From assembly GCF_015352985.1 (NCBI RefSeq), contig NZ_JACYXF010000005.1:221053-285052 (forward strand): DNA of 64,000 nucleotides. Reading direction: 5' to 3'. A program made the translations under genes and the position numbers. Positions 1 through 7,712 of the stretch are shown in pieces; position 1 is the first letter of the stretch; each line of letters opens with the position of its first letter. The stretch comes from Noviherbaspirillum malthae. GTDB taxonomy: Bacteria > Pseudomonadota > Gammaproteobacteria > Burkholderiales > Burkholderiaceae_D. Under the pieces are notes generated by a model, which saw only the letters and a list, made by a program, of their open reading frames with translations, did not search any database and was not told the DNA's origin.

Positions 1-36
1 GCCCACGGAATCGACATCGCCCCGCACGGTCAGTAA
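1..36 (+). CDS. possible C-terminal tail of an upstream gene (partial)
   Basis: Frame 1 is open from the window edge to a TAA at 34-36 and would encode an 11-residue tail (AHGIDIAPHGQ). Too little is present to identify a family. It is listed only because the next gene starts 44 bp later on the same strand, which would fit a run of co-oriented genes. It may not be coding. Confidence 0.25.
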   Translation, partial: AHGIDIAPHGQ

Positions 37-80
37 GATGTTGTTTCTTTACTGCATCTTTTTTGCATGCAATCTGCCGG

Positions 81-473
81 ATGATCAAAGCTTCTGCCAT
101 TGCCGACGACGTGCGCCGCTTCGTGCTGACCAGCATTCCTTCGATTCCGTATCTCGAAGCCATGCTGCTGCTGCGCAACGAGGAGGGCACAGGCTGGGAC
201 AACCGCATCCTTGCACAGCGCCTTTATCTGAGCGAAAAGATCTCAGCCGAACTGCTCTCCGGCCTTGAGGAAGCGGGCATCCTGCGCGCCGAGGGAGAGA
301 CTCCCAAACTGTATTTCTATGCGCCCGAATCGGACAGCCTGCGCGGTATCATCGACCGCGTGGCCGCAAGCTACTCGGCGCACCTGGTCGAAATCACCAA
401 TCTCGTTCATTCCACTTCCACAAGAAAGGCGCAGCAGTTTGCCGATGCCTTCAAATGGCGAAAGGATTCCTGA
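81..473 (+). CDS. small winged-helix-like protein of unknown function
   Basis: A 130-residue protein. An upstream TTG at 63 is also in frame, but the ATG at 81 is preferred. Residues about 20-70 (leucine-rich helix, then DNRILAQRLYLSEKISAELLS, then a GIL turn) read like a winged helix-turn-helix of the kind used by small transcriptional regulators. The C-terminal part (RGIIDRVAASYSAHLVEI) is likely a helical dimerisation segment. It sits one base ahead of two small membrane-protein genes and probably forms an operon with them, so it may regulate or sense for them. No ligand or catalytic motif is seen. The role is inferred from fold-like features only. Confidence 0.65.
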   Translation: MIKASAIADDVRRFVLTSIPSIPYLEAMLLLRNEEGTGWDNRILAQRLYLSEKISAELLSGLEEAGILRAEGETPKLYFYAPESDSLRGIIDRVAASYSAHLVEITNLVHSTSTRKAQQFADAFKWRKDS

Positions 474-474
474 C

Positions 475-732
475 ATGCCCGCCATCATTTATTCGCTCTG
501 CGCGATCACATCGATGCTCTGTACCTGGATGCTGCTGCGCGCCTACCGCCGCAACGGCTACCGACTGCTGTTCTGGAGCGGCCTGTGCTTTGCCGGCATG
601 TCCGTCAACAACATCCTGCTGATCCTGGACCGGATCGTGTTCCCCACCTCGGTCGATCTGATCTCCTGGCGCCTGGCATCGACCCTGATCGCCTTGCTGC
701 CGCTTCTCTACGGCCTGATCTGGGAAGAATGA
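475..732 (+). CDS. small membrane protein, DUF5985-like
   Basis: An 85-residue protein starting one base after the previous stop codon, hence probably translationally coupled. Three hydrophobic stretches are visible: residues about 3-17, 28-48 and 65-82, with basic residues (RAYRRNGYR) between the first two. The size, layout and pairing with a similar gene resemble the DUF5985 family of Burkholderiales membrane proteins, which has no known function. The assignment is from memory of the family pattern, not a search. Confidence 0.65.
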   Translation: MPAIIYSLCAITSMLCTWMLLRAYRRNGYRLLFWSGLCFAGMSVNNILLILDRIVFPTSVDLISWRLASTLIALLPLLYGLIWEE

Positions 733-736
733 AAAC

Positions 737-997
737 ATGCTCAATACCACACTGCTTGGCGCGATCGTCATGGCCTCCTCGGTCATCGGCCTGTTTTTCC
801 TGCGTTTCTGGCGCAGCACGGGAGACCGCTTCTTCCTGTTCTTCGCGCTTTCCTTCATCATCGACGCCCTCAACCGCCTGGCCCTCGGGCCGGCGACACA
901 GACGGAAGACAATTCGCCGTTCTATTACCTGATCCGCCTGGTCAGCTATGGCTTGATCCTGTTCGCAATCTATGACAAGAACAGGCCCAGGAACTGA
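737..997 (+). CDS. small membrane protein, DUF5985-like (second copy)
   Basis: An 86-residue protein four bases after the preceding gene. Hydrophobic segments at residues about 5-22, 31-47 and 64-80 give three probable membrane helices, again with an arginine-bearing loop after the first (RFWRSTGDR). It is similar in plan to its neighbour, so the two are probably paralogues that work together. The function is unknown. The three-gene run 81-997 looks like one operon. Confidence 0.65.
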   Translation: MLNTTLLGAIVMASSVIGLFFLRFWRSTGDRFFLFFALSFIIDALNRLALGPATQTEDNSPFYYLIRLVSYGLILFAIYDKNRPRN

Positions 998-1056
998 TTT
1001 CCGGGGCTATCATCAAGCTTGCCGGCTTTTTCCGAGCCGATGTAGAAAGTGCGATC

Positions 1057-1479
1057 ATGGCCCGCATACTGTCCTGCTACTACCTCGATGCGCCCCTGTC
1101 CGACGCCGAGCTGGACTTCGTTGCCGGCATCCTGCTCGGACCATGGGCGCGCTTCCGTACCGGCGCGTCCTCGCTGTCGCAGAAACGCGTGCCCGCGGTA
1201 CTGCCGATGCCGGACGAGCACGGCAGGTATGACCAGACGCGGGAAGAACGGGCCCGCACCATCTGCGCCAACCTGCGCCATGCGGGCATAGGGCAGGACA
1301 ACGGACGCCAGGTGGTATGGGTCGTGCCGCATGAACATGATTGGGATGCCATTTTCCAGTTTGCCATCCGCACCGAGACCGGCTACGGCCCCTACGTCGT
1401 GCAGCGCGCGACCGACGGGATGGACATGCAGCAAGGCATGCGCATCATCGATACCCATATGCTGCTGAGCAGGCTGTAA
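1057..1479 (+). CDS. hypothetical protein, 140 aa
   Basis: A soluble-looking protein with no signal peptide or membrane segment and no motif I recognise. It is rich in charged residues and histidine near the middle (VVPHEHDWDAIFQF). The start at 1057 is the only well-placed ATG, with a weak purine-rich stretch upstream. It ends 37 bp before a strong bidirectional terminator. Its codon use matches that of neighbouring genes, which supports real coding. No function is proposed. Confidence 0.6.
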   Translation: MARILSCYYLDAPLSDAELDFVAGILLGPWARFRTGASSLSQKRVPAVLPMPDEHGRYDQTREERARTICANLRHAGIGQDNGRQVVWVVPHEHDWDAIFQFAIRTETGYGPYVVQRATDGMDMQQGMRIIDTHMLLSRL

Positions 1480-1516
1480 CGCGGAGCCGCAGCAGTGGAG
1501 GCCGCATCGTAGCCGC

Positions 1517-1560
1517 ATGAAAAAAGCCCTGCGGCTTGCGCCGGCAGGGCTTTTTTCATG
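1517..1560. terminator. bidirectional rho-independent terminator
   Basis: A stem of GCCCTGC (1526-1532) and GCAGGGC (1544-1550) is flanked by an A-run and a T-run that themselves pair (CATGAAAAAA with TTTTTTCATG). It lies between the convergent genes ending at 1479 and 1581 and can serve both. Confidence 0.85.
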
Positions 1561-1580
1561 CGTACTGCAGCGCCTGGAAT

Positions 1581-2006
1581 TCAGGCAAAGTATTCTCTGC
1601 CGGGCTTCAGTCCGCGCAGGACAGTGAGGCGCTGAGCGGCATCGACCTGCGCACCGACGTCGGCGATATCCCCATAGCTCAGGCCCGGCTTGCGCTGCGC
1701 GCGGGCGGCGGCCAGGCGACGCGCCTTGCGCAATGCCAAATTCGCCAGATAAGCCACGGGGAACAGCAGCGGCCAGAGGGTCAGCCAGGCTTCAAGCCGG
1801 CCGTGCAATGCGACTTCGGCCACATCGAGCGACAAACCGTGCAGCAGCACGCTTACCAGCAGGCTGACGGCACCGCTGAACAGCAACGCCGGCATCATCG
1901 ACGCCAGGCTGCGCGAATGGCGCACGAACAGCGCGCATTCGGTCAGCAGGCGCGGCGGCTCGGCCGAAATGCCGGACTGGCGAACGGAACGCGACAGAGT
2001 GTTCAT
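1581..2006 (-). CDS. hypothetical membrane protein, 141 aa
   Basis: Starts MNTLSRSVRQSG at 2006. The open frame extends further upstream, but that part overlaps the next gene and is unlikely to be translated. A hydrophobic region at about residues 36-58 and another at about 70-88 suggest two membrane helices. The C-terminal 50 residues are basic and probably cytoplasmic. It lies 14 bp downstream of another small membrane protein gene and is probably co-transcribed with it. No known family is recognised. Confidence 0.6.
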   Translation of the reverse strand: MNTLSRSVRQSGISAEPPRLLTECALFVRHSRSLASMMPALLFSGAVSLLVSVLLHGLSLDVAEVALHGRLEAWLTLWPLLFPVAYLANLALRKARRLAAARAQRKPGLSYGDIADVGAQVDAAQRLTVLRGLKPGREYFA

Positions 2007-2020
2007 GAGACTCGTCCCGA

Positions 2021-2338
2021 TCAGCCGCGCGAGGCCAGCGCGCGCAATTCGTTGGCCAGGCTGGGGTGTGCGCCATCGAGATCGCGCGCCATGCCGTTGA
2101 GCATGATGATGCTGTGCAGCACGCTGCGGGCGGAGCGCTGCTCCAGGGTCTGACGCGGTTTCAGAATCAGAAGGCCGGCGCGCAGGAGACCGATCAGGAG
2201 CGGCCTGAAAGCGAGCAGTACCGCAGCGAGAACGCTCAGTCCCACCATGGGGCGGACCAGGCTGACGAAGTTTCCGGCAAATGCCTGCAGCGCGGGCAAG
2301 GCAGCTTCGGCCGGAAACGCGATGGTTAACAAAGACAT
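2021..2338 (-). CDS. hypothetical membrane protein, 105 aa
   Basis: Two adjacent ATGs (2341 and 2338) are possible. A GGGAG Shine-Dalgarno sits six bases from the second, so MSLLTIAFPAEA is preferred. Hydrophobic residues at about 4-20 and 26-55 suggest two membrane helices. The C-terminal half (KPRQTLEQRSARSVLHSIIML) is a basic amphipathic region. It is the first gene of a two-gene leftward operon with the 141-aa membrane protein, and is divergent from a LysR regulator across an AT-rich 187-bp gap. Function is unknown; control by that regulator is possible. Confidence 0.65.
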   Translation of the reverse strand: MSLLTIAFPAEAALPALQAFAGNFVSLVRPMVGLSVLAAVLLAFRPLLIGLLRAGLLILKPRQTLEQRSARSVLHSIIMLNGMARDLDGAHPSLANELRALASRG

Positions 2339-2525
2339 CATTTACTCCCAATATTTTTGCTTGCTACTATCTTATTTTGCTGCATTGCAGTATAAGTACA
2401 AGGAAGTTATAAAACCAATTTACATTTTGCATATCAGCTATACTTTGCATGAATATCAACGGCTGATCGGGCAATCTGTTCTGATGTGTTTTATGTCTTG
2501 AAGCATTTTCCTTGCGAGCCAGACC

Positions 2526-3506
2526 ATGAGTTTCCTTACCCTTGACCTGAATCTGCTGCGCGTCTTCGATGCGGTGATGACCGAGCAGAACCTGACGCGT
2601 GCGGCCAGCCGCCTTGCGATGACGCAGCCCGCGGTATCGAACGCGCTGCGGCGGTTGAGGGATGCTCTGGGCGATGAACTGCTGATCCGCACCGCGCACG
2701 GCGTCAAGCCGACCCTGCGTGCGGAAACCCTGTGGCCGTCGGTGCGGCGCGCGCTGTCGGAACTGGAAGAAGCGATCACGCCGGAACAGAATTTTGATAT
2801 CGCAACTGCGCGAAACACCTTCCGCATGGCCATGGCCGATGCCACCGCCGCGCTCTGGCTGCCGGCGCTGGTGCGCTCCATCGAACGCGAGGCGCCGAGC
2901 CTGACGATCCGCATGGTGCCGCTCACCACGCGCGAACCGCGGCCGATGCTGCTGCGCGGCGACATCGATCTGGCGGTCGGTTTCTTCCCGGGCGTGGTGG
3001 CCCAGCTTGCGGGCGGGCAGGGCGCCTCGGTATCGCCGATCCGCCATGAACAGCTGTATTCCGGACATTACGTCTGCGTGATGCGCAAGAACCACCCGCT
3101 GGCCAAGGACGAGCTGACGCTCGACAGCTACTGCTCCGCCAATCACCTGCTGGTGAGCTTCTCGGGCAGGGCGCACGGCCTGATCGATGAAACCCTGGCC
3201 CAGCTCGGGCGCGAACGGCGCATCCTGCTGACCGTCAACCAGTTCTTCACCGCCGGCCGCGTGGTGGCCACTTCCGACCTGATCACCGTGCTGCCGCGCC
3301 ATCTGATCGCATCGACCGGCATTACCGGCGCGCTGATCACCAAGGAACTGCCGTTCGCCACGCCGAACGTGCACGTCGACATGCTGTGGCATGAGCGGGA
3401 TACCCGCAGCCCGGCGCACAAGTGGCTGCGCTCGCACTTGAGCGGCACCACCAGCGAAAGCTTCGTCAAGCTGGGCACTGCCGCCGCCGAGAAGCGCGCG
3501 GTCTGA
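2526..3506 (+). CDS. LysR-family transcriptional regulator
   Basis: A 326-residue protein of typical LysR length. The N-terminal winged helix-turn-helix (residues about 6-65) contains the classic pattern LTRAASRLAMTQPAVSNALRRLR followed by RDALGDELLIRT. Residues about 95-310 form the periplasmic-binding-protein-like effector domain (for example DIDLAVGFFPG, and the hinge-region stretch ATSDLITVLP). It is divergent from the two small membrane protein genes at 1581-2338, so these are candidate targets. The effector is unknown. The gene ends before a strong terminator shared with phoX. Confidence 0.93.
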   Translation: MSFLTLDLNLLRVFDAVMTEQNLTRAASRLAMTQPAVSNALRRLRDALGDELLIRTAHGVKPTLRAETLWPSVRRALSELEEAITPEQNFDIATARNTFRMAMADATAALWLPALVRSIEREAPSLTIRMVPLTTREPRPMLLRGDIDLAVGFFPGVVAQLAGGQGASVSPIRHEQLYSGHYVCVMRKNHPLAKDELTLDSYCSANHLLVSFSGRAHGLIDETLAQLGRERRILLTVNQFFTAGRVVATSDLITVLPRHLIASTGITGALITKELPFATPNVHVDMLWHERDTRSPAHKWLRSHLSGTTSESFVKLGTAAAEKRAV

Positions 3507-3566
3507 GGCAGGGACTGAAAAGCGAAAGCAGGCGCAGACCCCGCTATTGCGCACGATGAAAAACAG

Positions 3567-3597
3567 AAAAGCCCGCCGAAGCGGGCTTTTCCTTTTT
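3567..3597. terminator. bidirectional rho-independent terminator
   Basis: A perfect stem AAAAGCCCGC (3567-3576) and GCGGGCTTTT (3581-3590) with a CGAA tetraloop and a further T-run. It separates the convergent LysR regulator and phoX. Confidence 0.9.
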
Positions 3598-3639
3598 CAC
3601 CTCCCCGGCTTCGGGAAGGCTTGGGTCTGCGCTCGGCGA

Positions 3640-5865
3640 TCAGGCCAGTCCGCCGCCCACGACGCCGCCGTCATTCTTGGTGATGACGATGGTCGCGGAA
3701 CGCGGACGGGCATTGCCGCCGTCGGGCCAGTGGCTGCCGAAGCTGGCCGGATTGCTATAAGCCGGCTTGGTGTCTTCACCCGGATGCTGGATGTTGACGA
3801 ACAGTGCCTTGCCGTCGGGCGTTTCCGCCACGCCGGTGATCTCGCACTCCTTCGGGCCGACCAGGAAGCGGCGCAGGTTGGTGTCGCCGGGCGCCGCGCC
3901 GACGTAGGTGTCGATCGCCCTGGTGGTCGCACCGTCGACGTTGGTGATGGTCTTCTTGCCGCCGTCGCCGACCTTGCCGGGCACCGCGGCCAGCATCATG
4001 CAGTTGGTGACATCGGTATAGGCGCCGTCGTCGGTCTGGATCCAGAGCAGGCCGGTATTGTTCGAGAACCACAGGCCGTCCGGGCTGGAGAAGTCGTTGT
4101 TGGCGGTCAGGTTGGAGACGTTGACGTTGGCCGCATCGGCGGTCGAACGCGCGCCGAACAGGAACACATCCCACTGGAACGTGGTGGCCGTGGCCGAAGC
4201 ATCCTTCCAGCGGATGATGTGGCCGTTCGGATTGCCCTTCTGCGCGGTCGCTGCAGTGCCTTTCGGGTCGTTGTAGAAGCGCGGGTTGGCGGCATCGACC
4301 ACCTGCTGGCTGGAAGTCGGATTGGCCAGCACGCGGTTGCTGTTGTTCGTCAGTGTCAGGTAGGCCTCGCCGTTGGCAGGATTGACCGCGACCCATTCCG
4401 GACGGTCCATCCTGGTGGCGCCGACCGCGTCCGCTGCGAGGCGGGCATTGATCAGCACGTCGGCCTGGTCGGCGAAAGCGTAGGTGGCGTTGGACGAAGT
4501 CAGGCCGTTGCTGCCGAACTTGAGCTCGACCCAGCTGCCGGTGCCGTCGGCATTGAATTTGGCGACGTAGAGCTTGCCGTCGTCGAGGTACTTGTCGCCT
4601 GCTGCCAGGCCCCTGGTCGCGTCGGCCGGATCCCAGGCTGCGGTGGAGACGTACTTGTACAGGTATTCGCCGCGCGAATCGTCGCCCATGTAATAGACCA
4701 GCGGCTGGCCGGCGACCGGCGGCAGGAAGGCGGCGTTCTCGTGGGCGAAGCGGCCCATCGCGGTACGCTTCTTCGGCGTCGATGCCGGATTGAAGGGATC
4801 GATCTCGACGATCCAGCCGTAGGTGTTGGGCGCATTGCGGAAGTCGTCGCTGCCGTTGGTACTGGCGCCGAGCTTCATCGCATTCCAACGGCTGAAGGTC
4901 GTGTCGCCCGCCGCTGCGGTGGTGGGAGTGGCCCACAGGTGCGTGCCGTTGCCGGCAATGCCGTAGCGGGAGAACGATGTGCGCTCCTTCGCGGTGCGGT
5001 TCGCATCGTCGGTCGCGGCGACGCGGCGGAAGAAGCCGCCCCAGTTTTCTTCGCAGGTGACGTAGGTGCCCCATGGCGTATAGCCGTTGGCGCAGTTGTT
5101 GACCGTGCCGCGGGTCTTCGAGCCGTCGGCCGAATAGGCGGTGATCATCATCGGGCTCTTCGCCGCGGGACCGGACAGCGCCATGTCGGTGAGGGCGGTG
5201 ACGCGGCGGTTGAAGGCGGAATCCTTCTTGTAGCTGTAGCTGCTCCCGTTGCGGACGACTTCGACCACGCTCACGCCGTGCGCATTCATTTCCTTGAGCA
5301 CTTCGTCGGCGACGGTGCGCACGTTGTCGACGATGGTCTGGCCGGCGGCATGGAGATATGCGCCGGTAATGGCTTCATGATTCATCACCAGCAGGCCGCG
5401 GTCGCTGGCCGACGAGCTGTACTTGCCGTCGCTGCCGAGACCGAAGAAATGCATGCCGTCGTGGTGGTCGCCGGCGCGCTGCGCGAACGATGCGCCGCTC
5501 TCGGTGCCGTCGTTCTTGTACTCGGCAACACCGGCGGCGATCGGATCGCCGAGGCGGTACAGCACCGTGGCGGTATAGCCGGCCGGTACGCTGACGGCAT
5601 CGGCCAGGCTCTTGGCAACGGCATTGAAATTGAGCTTGAGGCTCTTGGTGATTTCCGGTGCAGTGGAGGCGATGACATCGCTGCCGCCGCCGCAGGCAAC
5701 GAGGCTGGTACCGAAGAATGCAGTGGAAGCGAGGCCGAAGCTGCCTTTGAGGATCGAACGTCGGCTCAGGCGCGCATTGAGCACGCTCTCGAGGGAAGGA
5801 TTGGACGAGGGATTCGTACCAATATCTTCCGGTTCCAGCAGCTCGTTGCGGGTCAGGTCATTCAT
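3640..5865 (-). CDS. phoX: PhoX-type alkaline phosphatase (DUF839), Tat-exported
   Basis: A 741-residue secreted phosphomonoesterase of the PhoX family, which releases phosphate from organic esters using a Ca/Fe cofactor. The N-terminus carries a twin-arginine motif (SRRSILK, residues 34-40), followed by a hydrophobic stretch that ends in LVAC (55-58) and GGG. The cysteine could be a lipidation site, so the enzyme may be a Tat lipoprotein. The family's conserved blocks include VMNHEA and VTCEENWGG; the cysteine in TCEEN is, to my knowledge, an iron ligand in studied PhoX. Start 5865 is chosen for an AGGA box eight bases upstream; the frame opens earlier without a good ribosome site. It faces a LysR gene across a terminator. 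No clear Pho box was identified. Confidence 0.9.
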   Translation of the reverse strand: MNDLTRNELLEPEDIGTNPSSNPSLESVLNARLSRRSILKGSFGLASTAFFGTSLVACGGGSDVIASTAPEITKSLKLNFNAVAKSLADAVSVPAGYTATVLYRLGDPIAAGVAEYKNDGTESGASFAQRAGDHHDGMHFFGLGSDGKYSSSASDRGLLVMNHEAITGAYLHAAGQTIVDNVRTVADEVLKEMNAHGVSVVEVVRNGSSYSYKKDSAFNRRVTALTDMALSGPAAKSPMMITAYSADGSKTRGTVNNCANGYTPWGTYVTCEENWGGFFRRVAATDDANRTAKERTSFSRYGIAGNGTHLWATPTTAAAGDTTFSRWNAMKLGASTNGSDDFRNAPNTYGWIVEIDPFNPASTPKKRTAMGRFAHENAAFLPPVAGQPLVYYMGDDSRGEYLYKYVSTAAWDPADATRGLAAGDKYLDDGKLYVAKFNADGTGSWVELKFGSNGLTSSNATYAFADQADVLINARLAADAVGATRMDRPEWVAVNPANGEAYLTLTNNSNRVLANPTSSQQVVDAANPRFYNDPKGTAATAQKGNPNGHIIRWKDASATATTFQWDVFLFGARSTADAANVNVSNLTANNDFSSPDGLWFSNNTGLLWIQTDDGAYTDVTNCMMLAAVPGKVGDGGKKTITNVDGATTRAIDTYVGAAPGDTNLRRFLVGPKECEITGVAETPDGKALFVNIQHPGEDTKPAYSNPASFGSHWPDGGNARPRSATIVITKNDGGVVGGGLA

Positions 5866-5930
5866 GGCTTTTGTCCTATGTAGTTTGTTGTGTCGCGTGA
5901 TGTGAACCGGCCGGCAGACACAATCCGTCC

Positions 5931-6131
5931 TTACTGCCGGTAGAGCGGCAGCCGCCGCCCGTCCCGACATACCTGCAATTCATCCTGCACCCGGACGATC
6001 CTTATCCTGCCTTCGCCCCGCACGTCAACATCCACTTCACCGGTCCGTCCCAGTTCGGTCGCCAGCCGCAGATGTCCATGCAGCAGCCGGTAACCATCGC
6101 CTTCCCTGACGATCACGATATCGGGATTCAT
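5931..6131 (-). CDS. 66-aa protein with a ParB/sulfiredoxin-like core motif
   Basis: A small protein with an excellent Shine-Dalgarno (GGAGG, eight bases before the ATG), so translation is likely. Residues 11-24 (EGDGYRLLHGHLRL) resemble the GxRYxIIxGExRxxA box of ParB/sulfiredoxin-fold proteins, in which a short strand-turn-helix binds nucleotide. The rest (VDVDVRGEGRIRIVRVQDELQV) is predicted beta-strand. It is far shorter than a ParB domain and lacks a helix-turn-helix. It sits 65 bp upstream of phoX on the same strand. Function unknown. Confidence 0.65.
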   Translation of the reverse strand: MNPDIVIVREGDGYRLLHGHLRLATELGRTGEVDVDVRGEGRIRIVRVQDELQVCRDGRRLPLYRQ

Positions 6132-6272
6132 GATGTTTCCTCCGCTGCAGCAGGAGCAGGTTGCCTGCTTGATTCACGAGCCGTGATGCTACGGAGGATT
6201 TGTTACCGCGACATGAAGAGCGGATGACAGTTCAATGACAGCCCATGTCGGCAGTGACGGACTGCCGGCCCG

Positions 6273-6656
6273 TCACTGCGCCGAAATTTGCCTGGCAGAG
6301 CTGCTGATGGCATGCGCCAGCTCGTGGATGTAGTAGGGCTTGTTGAGCAGCGTGAAGTCGAAGTCGAGCCGGTCCGACACAAGGTAGCCGAAACCGGAGG
6401 AAAAGATGATCTTGATATTGGAGGCCATTTCAACGGCCATCGTTGCCAGGTCGATGCCGGAAATGCCCGGCAGGTTGATATCGGCCAGCAGCATGTTGAA
6501 GCGGCCCTTGCGCAGATGCACCAGCGCTTCCTCGCCGCTGGCGGCGGCCACGGCCTGATGGCCGAGCGAGGCGAGCATCTCGCACAGGATCTCCAGCAGG
6601 GAGTCGTTGTCTTCAACCACCAGGATTCGGAGCGGTGTCGCTTCCATCAGGCGCAT
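6273..6656 (-). CDS. single-domain response regulator (CheY-like receiver)
   Basis: A 127-residue receiver domain with no output domain. Hallmarks are visible in order: the acidic pair in VVEDND (residues 13-18), the phospho-acceptor Asp59 in LLADINLPG, the Ser/Gly switch region IIFSSGFG, and the conserved lysine in LLNKPYY. Both MRLMEATP (6656) and MEATP (6647) are possible starts. The frame is open further upstream without recognisable family sequence. No histidine kinase is nearby, so it is an orphan and probably a phosphotransfer or stress-signalling component. Confidence 0.88.
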   Translation of the reverse strand: MRLMEATPLRILVVEDNDSLLEILCEMLASLGHQAVAAASGEEALVHLRKGRFNMLLADINLPGISGIDLATMAVEMASNIKIIFSSGFGYLVSDRLDFDFTLLNKPYYIHELAHAISSSARQISAQ

Positions 6657-6858
6657 CCCGCGATCATGCGTGTCGGGCAGATCGAGCCGGTGTCGGCAAT
6701 AACGGAATGGTTGAAGGGAAGAAGTCGAACACGTGCTGAATCCTGCATCTGATAACCGCCTGTCTGTTACATGGAAAAAACACCGCTGAAAACGGCGCGG
6801 GCTGTATTCTCTCAAACGTCGGGTAGATGACAATCCGCAATGACCGCAAACTGCGCCG

Positions 6859-6878
6859 CGTTTGAGATCGCTCAAACG
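6859..6878. promoter_or_regulatory. 20-bp perfect palindrome upstream of the receiver gene
   Basis: CGTTTGAG and CTCAAACG flank ATCG. A further CTCAAACG occurs at 6811-6818. It lies about 200 bp upstream of the receiver gene start. It could be an operator for a dimeric regulator; no known binding site was recognised. Confidence 0.45.
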
Positions 6879-6907
6879 GGAAATTCATTGGAGAAATGGA
6901 AGGCACA

Positions 6908-6937
6908 CCGGGGATAAGTGATATCACTTATCCCCGG
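6908..6937. promoter_or_regulatory. 30-bp perfect palindrome
   Basis: A perfect uninterrupted inverted repeat with half-site CCGGGGATAAGTGAT, centred between 6922 and 6923. It has no loop and no following T-run, so it is not a normal terminator. It lies between the start of the leftward receiver gene and the end of the leftward small membrane protein gene. It could be a regulatory site or a hairpin-forming transcript end. Confidence 0.5.
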
Positions 6938-6961
6938 CCATACCAAAGATGGATAGGGTAT

Positions 6962-7168
6962 CTAGGTCTTGCCGCGGAACGCCGGACTCGCGTTGCCGCC
7001 GTGTGCATCGGCTTGCGGCAGCGGCGGTTCGGATTCCTGCATCTGCTCATTGAGCTGGTCGCGGAGATAATTGATGGGGGCCAGGGCAAGGACGATCACC
7101 AGCGTCCAGAAGAGCACCATGGCCAGGGATTCAAGCCATTGCCAGGGAAAAGCATGGAACCAGGTCAT
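6962..7168 (-). CDS. small membrane protein, 68 aa
   Basis: Start 7168 (MTWFHAFPWQW) is preferred because GGGAG lies eight bases upstream; the in-frame ATG at 7186 has no ribosome site. One membrane helix is clear at residues about 13-33 (LAMVLFWTLVIVLALAPI), preceded by aromatic residues and followed by a charged tail (RDQLNEQMQESEPPLPQAD). Function unknown. It ends 24 bp from the 30-bp palindrome. Confidence 0.6.
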   Translation of the reverse strand: MTWFHAFPWQWLESLAMVLFWTLVIVLALAPINYLRDQLNEQMQESEPPLPQADAHGGNASPAFRGKT

Positions 7169-7310
7169 AGCAATATCTCCCGTCATCTATCGTCGAACAT
7201 CGCCTATCTTTTCTGTTGTTTTACCGATTCGATGGCCAAGCTTGTTGACGGGGCTCAAAGGGGACCCGGCGAAGCTGCGCATTTTGGTTCTGCTTCGCCG
7301 CTTGGCCGCC

Positions 7311-7619
7311 TTAACGCTTCTCCGCTGCAAGATTATCGAGTCTGGCCAGCAATAAAGCATGCTCGGCAAGGTCGGCCGGCCTGTGCTTGACGGTCGCGGA
7401 GGCAGGGTATTTGCCCAGGAAATTGTCGCCTTTCCAGTTGCTTGCAGGGCGCACCGGGCGCGGAACGAATCCGCCGCCGCAGTTCGGGCAGGCACCGCCG
7501 AGAACCTGCGTCGCGCATTCCCGGCAAAAAGTGCATTCAAAGCTGCAGATCATGGCGTCGGCGGAAGACGGCGGCAGCGCCTTGTTGCAGTGTTCGCAGG
7601 TTGGTCGCAGTTCGAGCAT
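7311..7619 (-). CDS. DUF1272 domain protein (zinc-ribbon-like)
   Basis: A 102-residue protein beginning MLELRPTCEHCNKALPP. It carries paired cysteines typical of DUF1272: CEHC near residues 8-11, then CSFECTFCRECA, then CPNCGGGF, implying one or two bound zinc ions. The C-terminal half (NWKGDNFLGKYPAS) matches the usual tail region of the longer members. Function unknown. It is divergent from the GATase1/AraC regulator at 7713, with about 90 bp between starts, a common arrangement for a regulator and its target. Confidence 0.85.
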   Translation of the reverse strand: MLELRPTCEHCNKALPPSSADAMICSFECTFCRECATQVLGGACPNCGGGFVPRPVRPASNWKGDNFLGKYPASATVKHRPADLAEHALLLARLDNLAAEKR

Positions 7620-7712
7620 GGCAAAACCTTTCGTTAAGGGTGGTGAGCAGGTGCGGCCATTGTAGGATGGTCCGCTTTGGCGGAAATGACAAAAAAGCGT
7701 TAAATTCTGCCA

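Noticed and set aside
2007..2351. Upstream extension of the 141-aa membrane protein to a 256-codon frame
   Set aside because: The extra part overlaps the 105-aa membrane protein gene in another frame and has an Arg/Pro-rich shadow composition.
3547..5883. 778-codon plus-strand open frame opposite phoX
   Set aside because: Antisense to a gene with a Tat signal and PhoX motifs; it also runs through the terminator.
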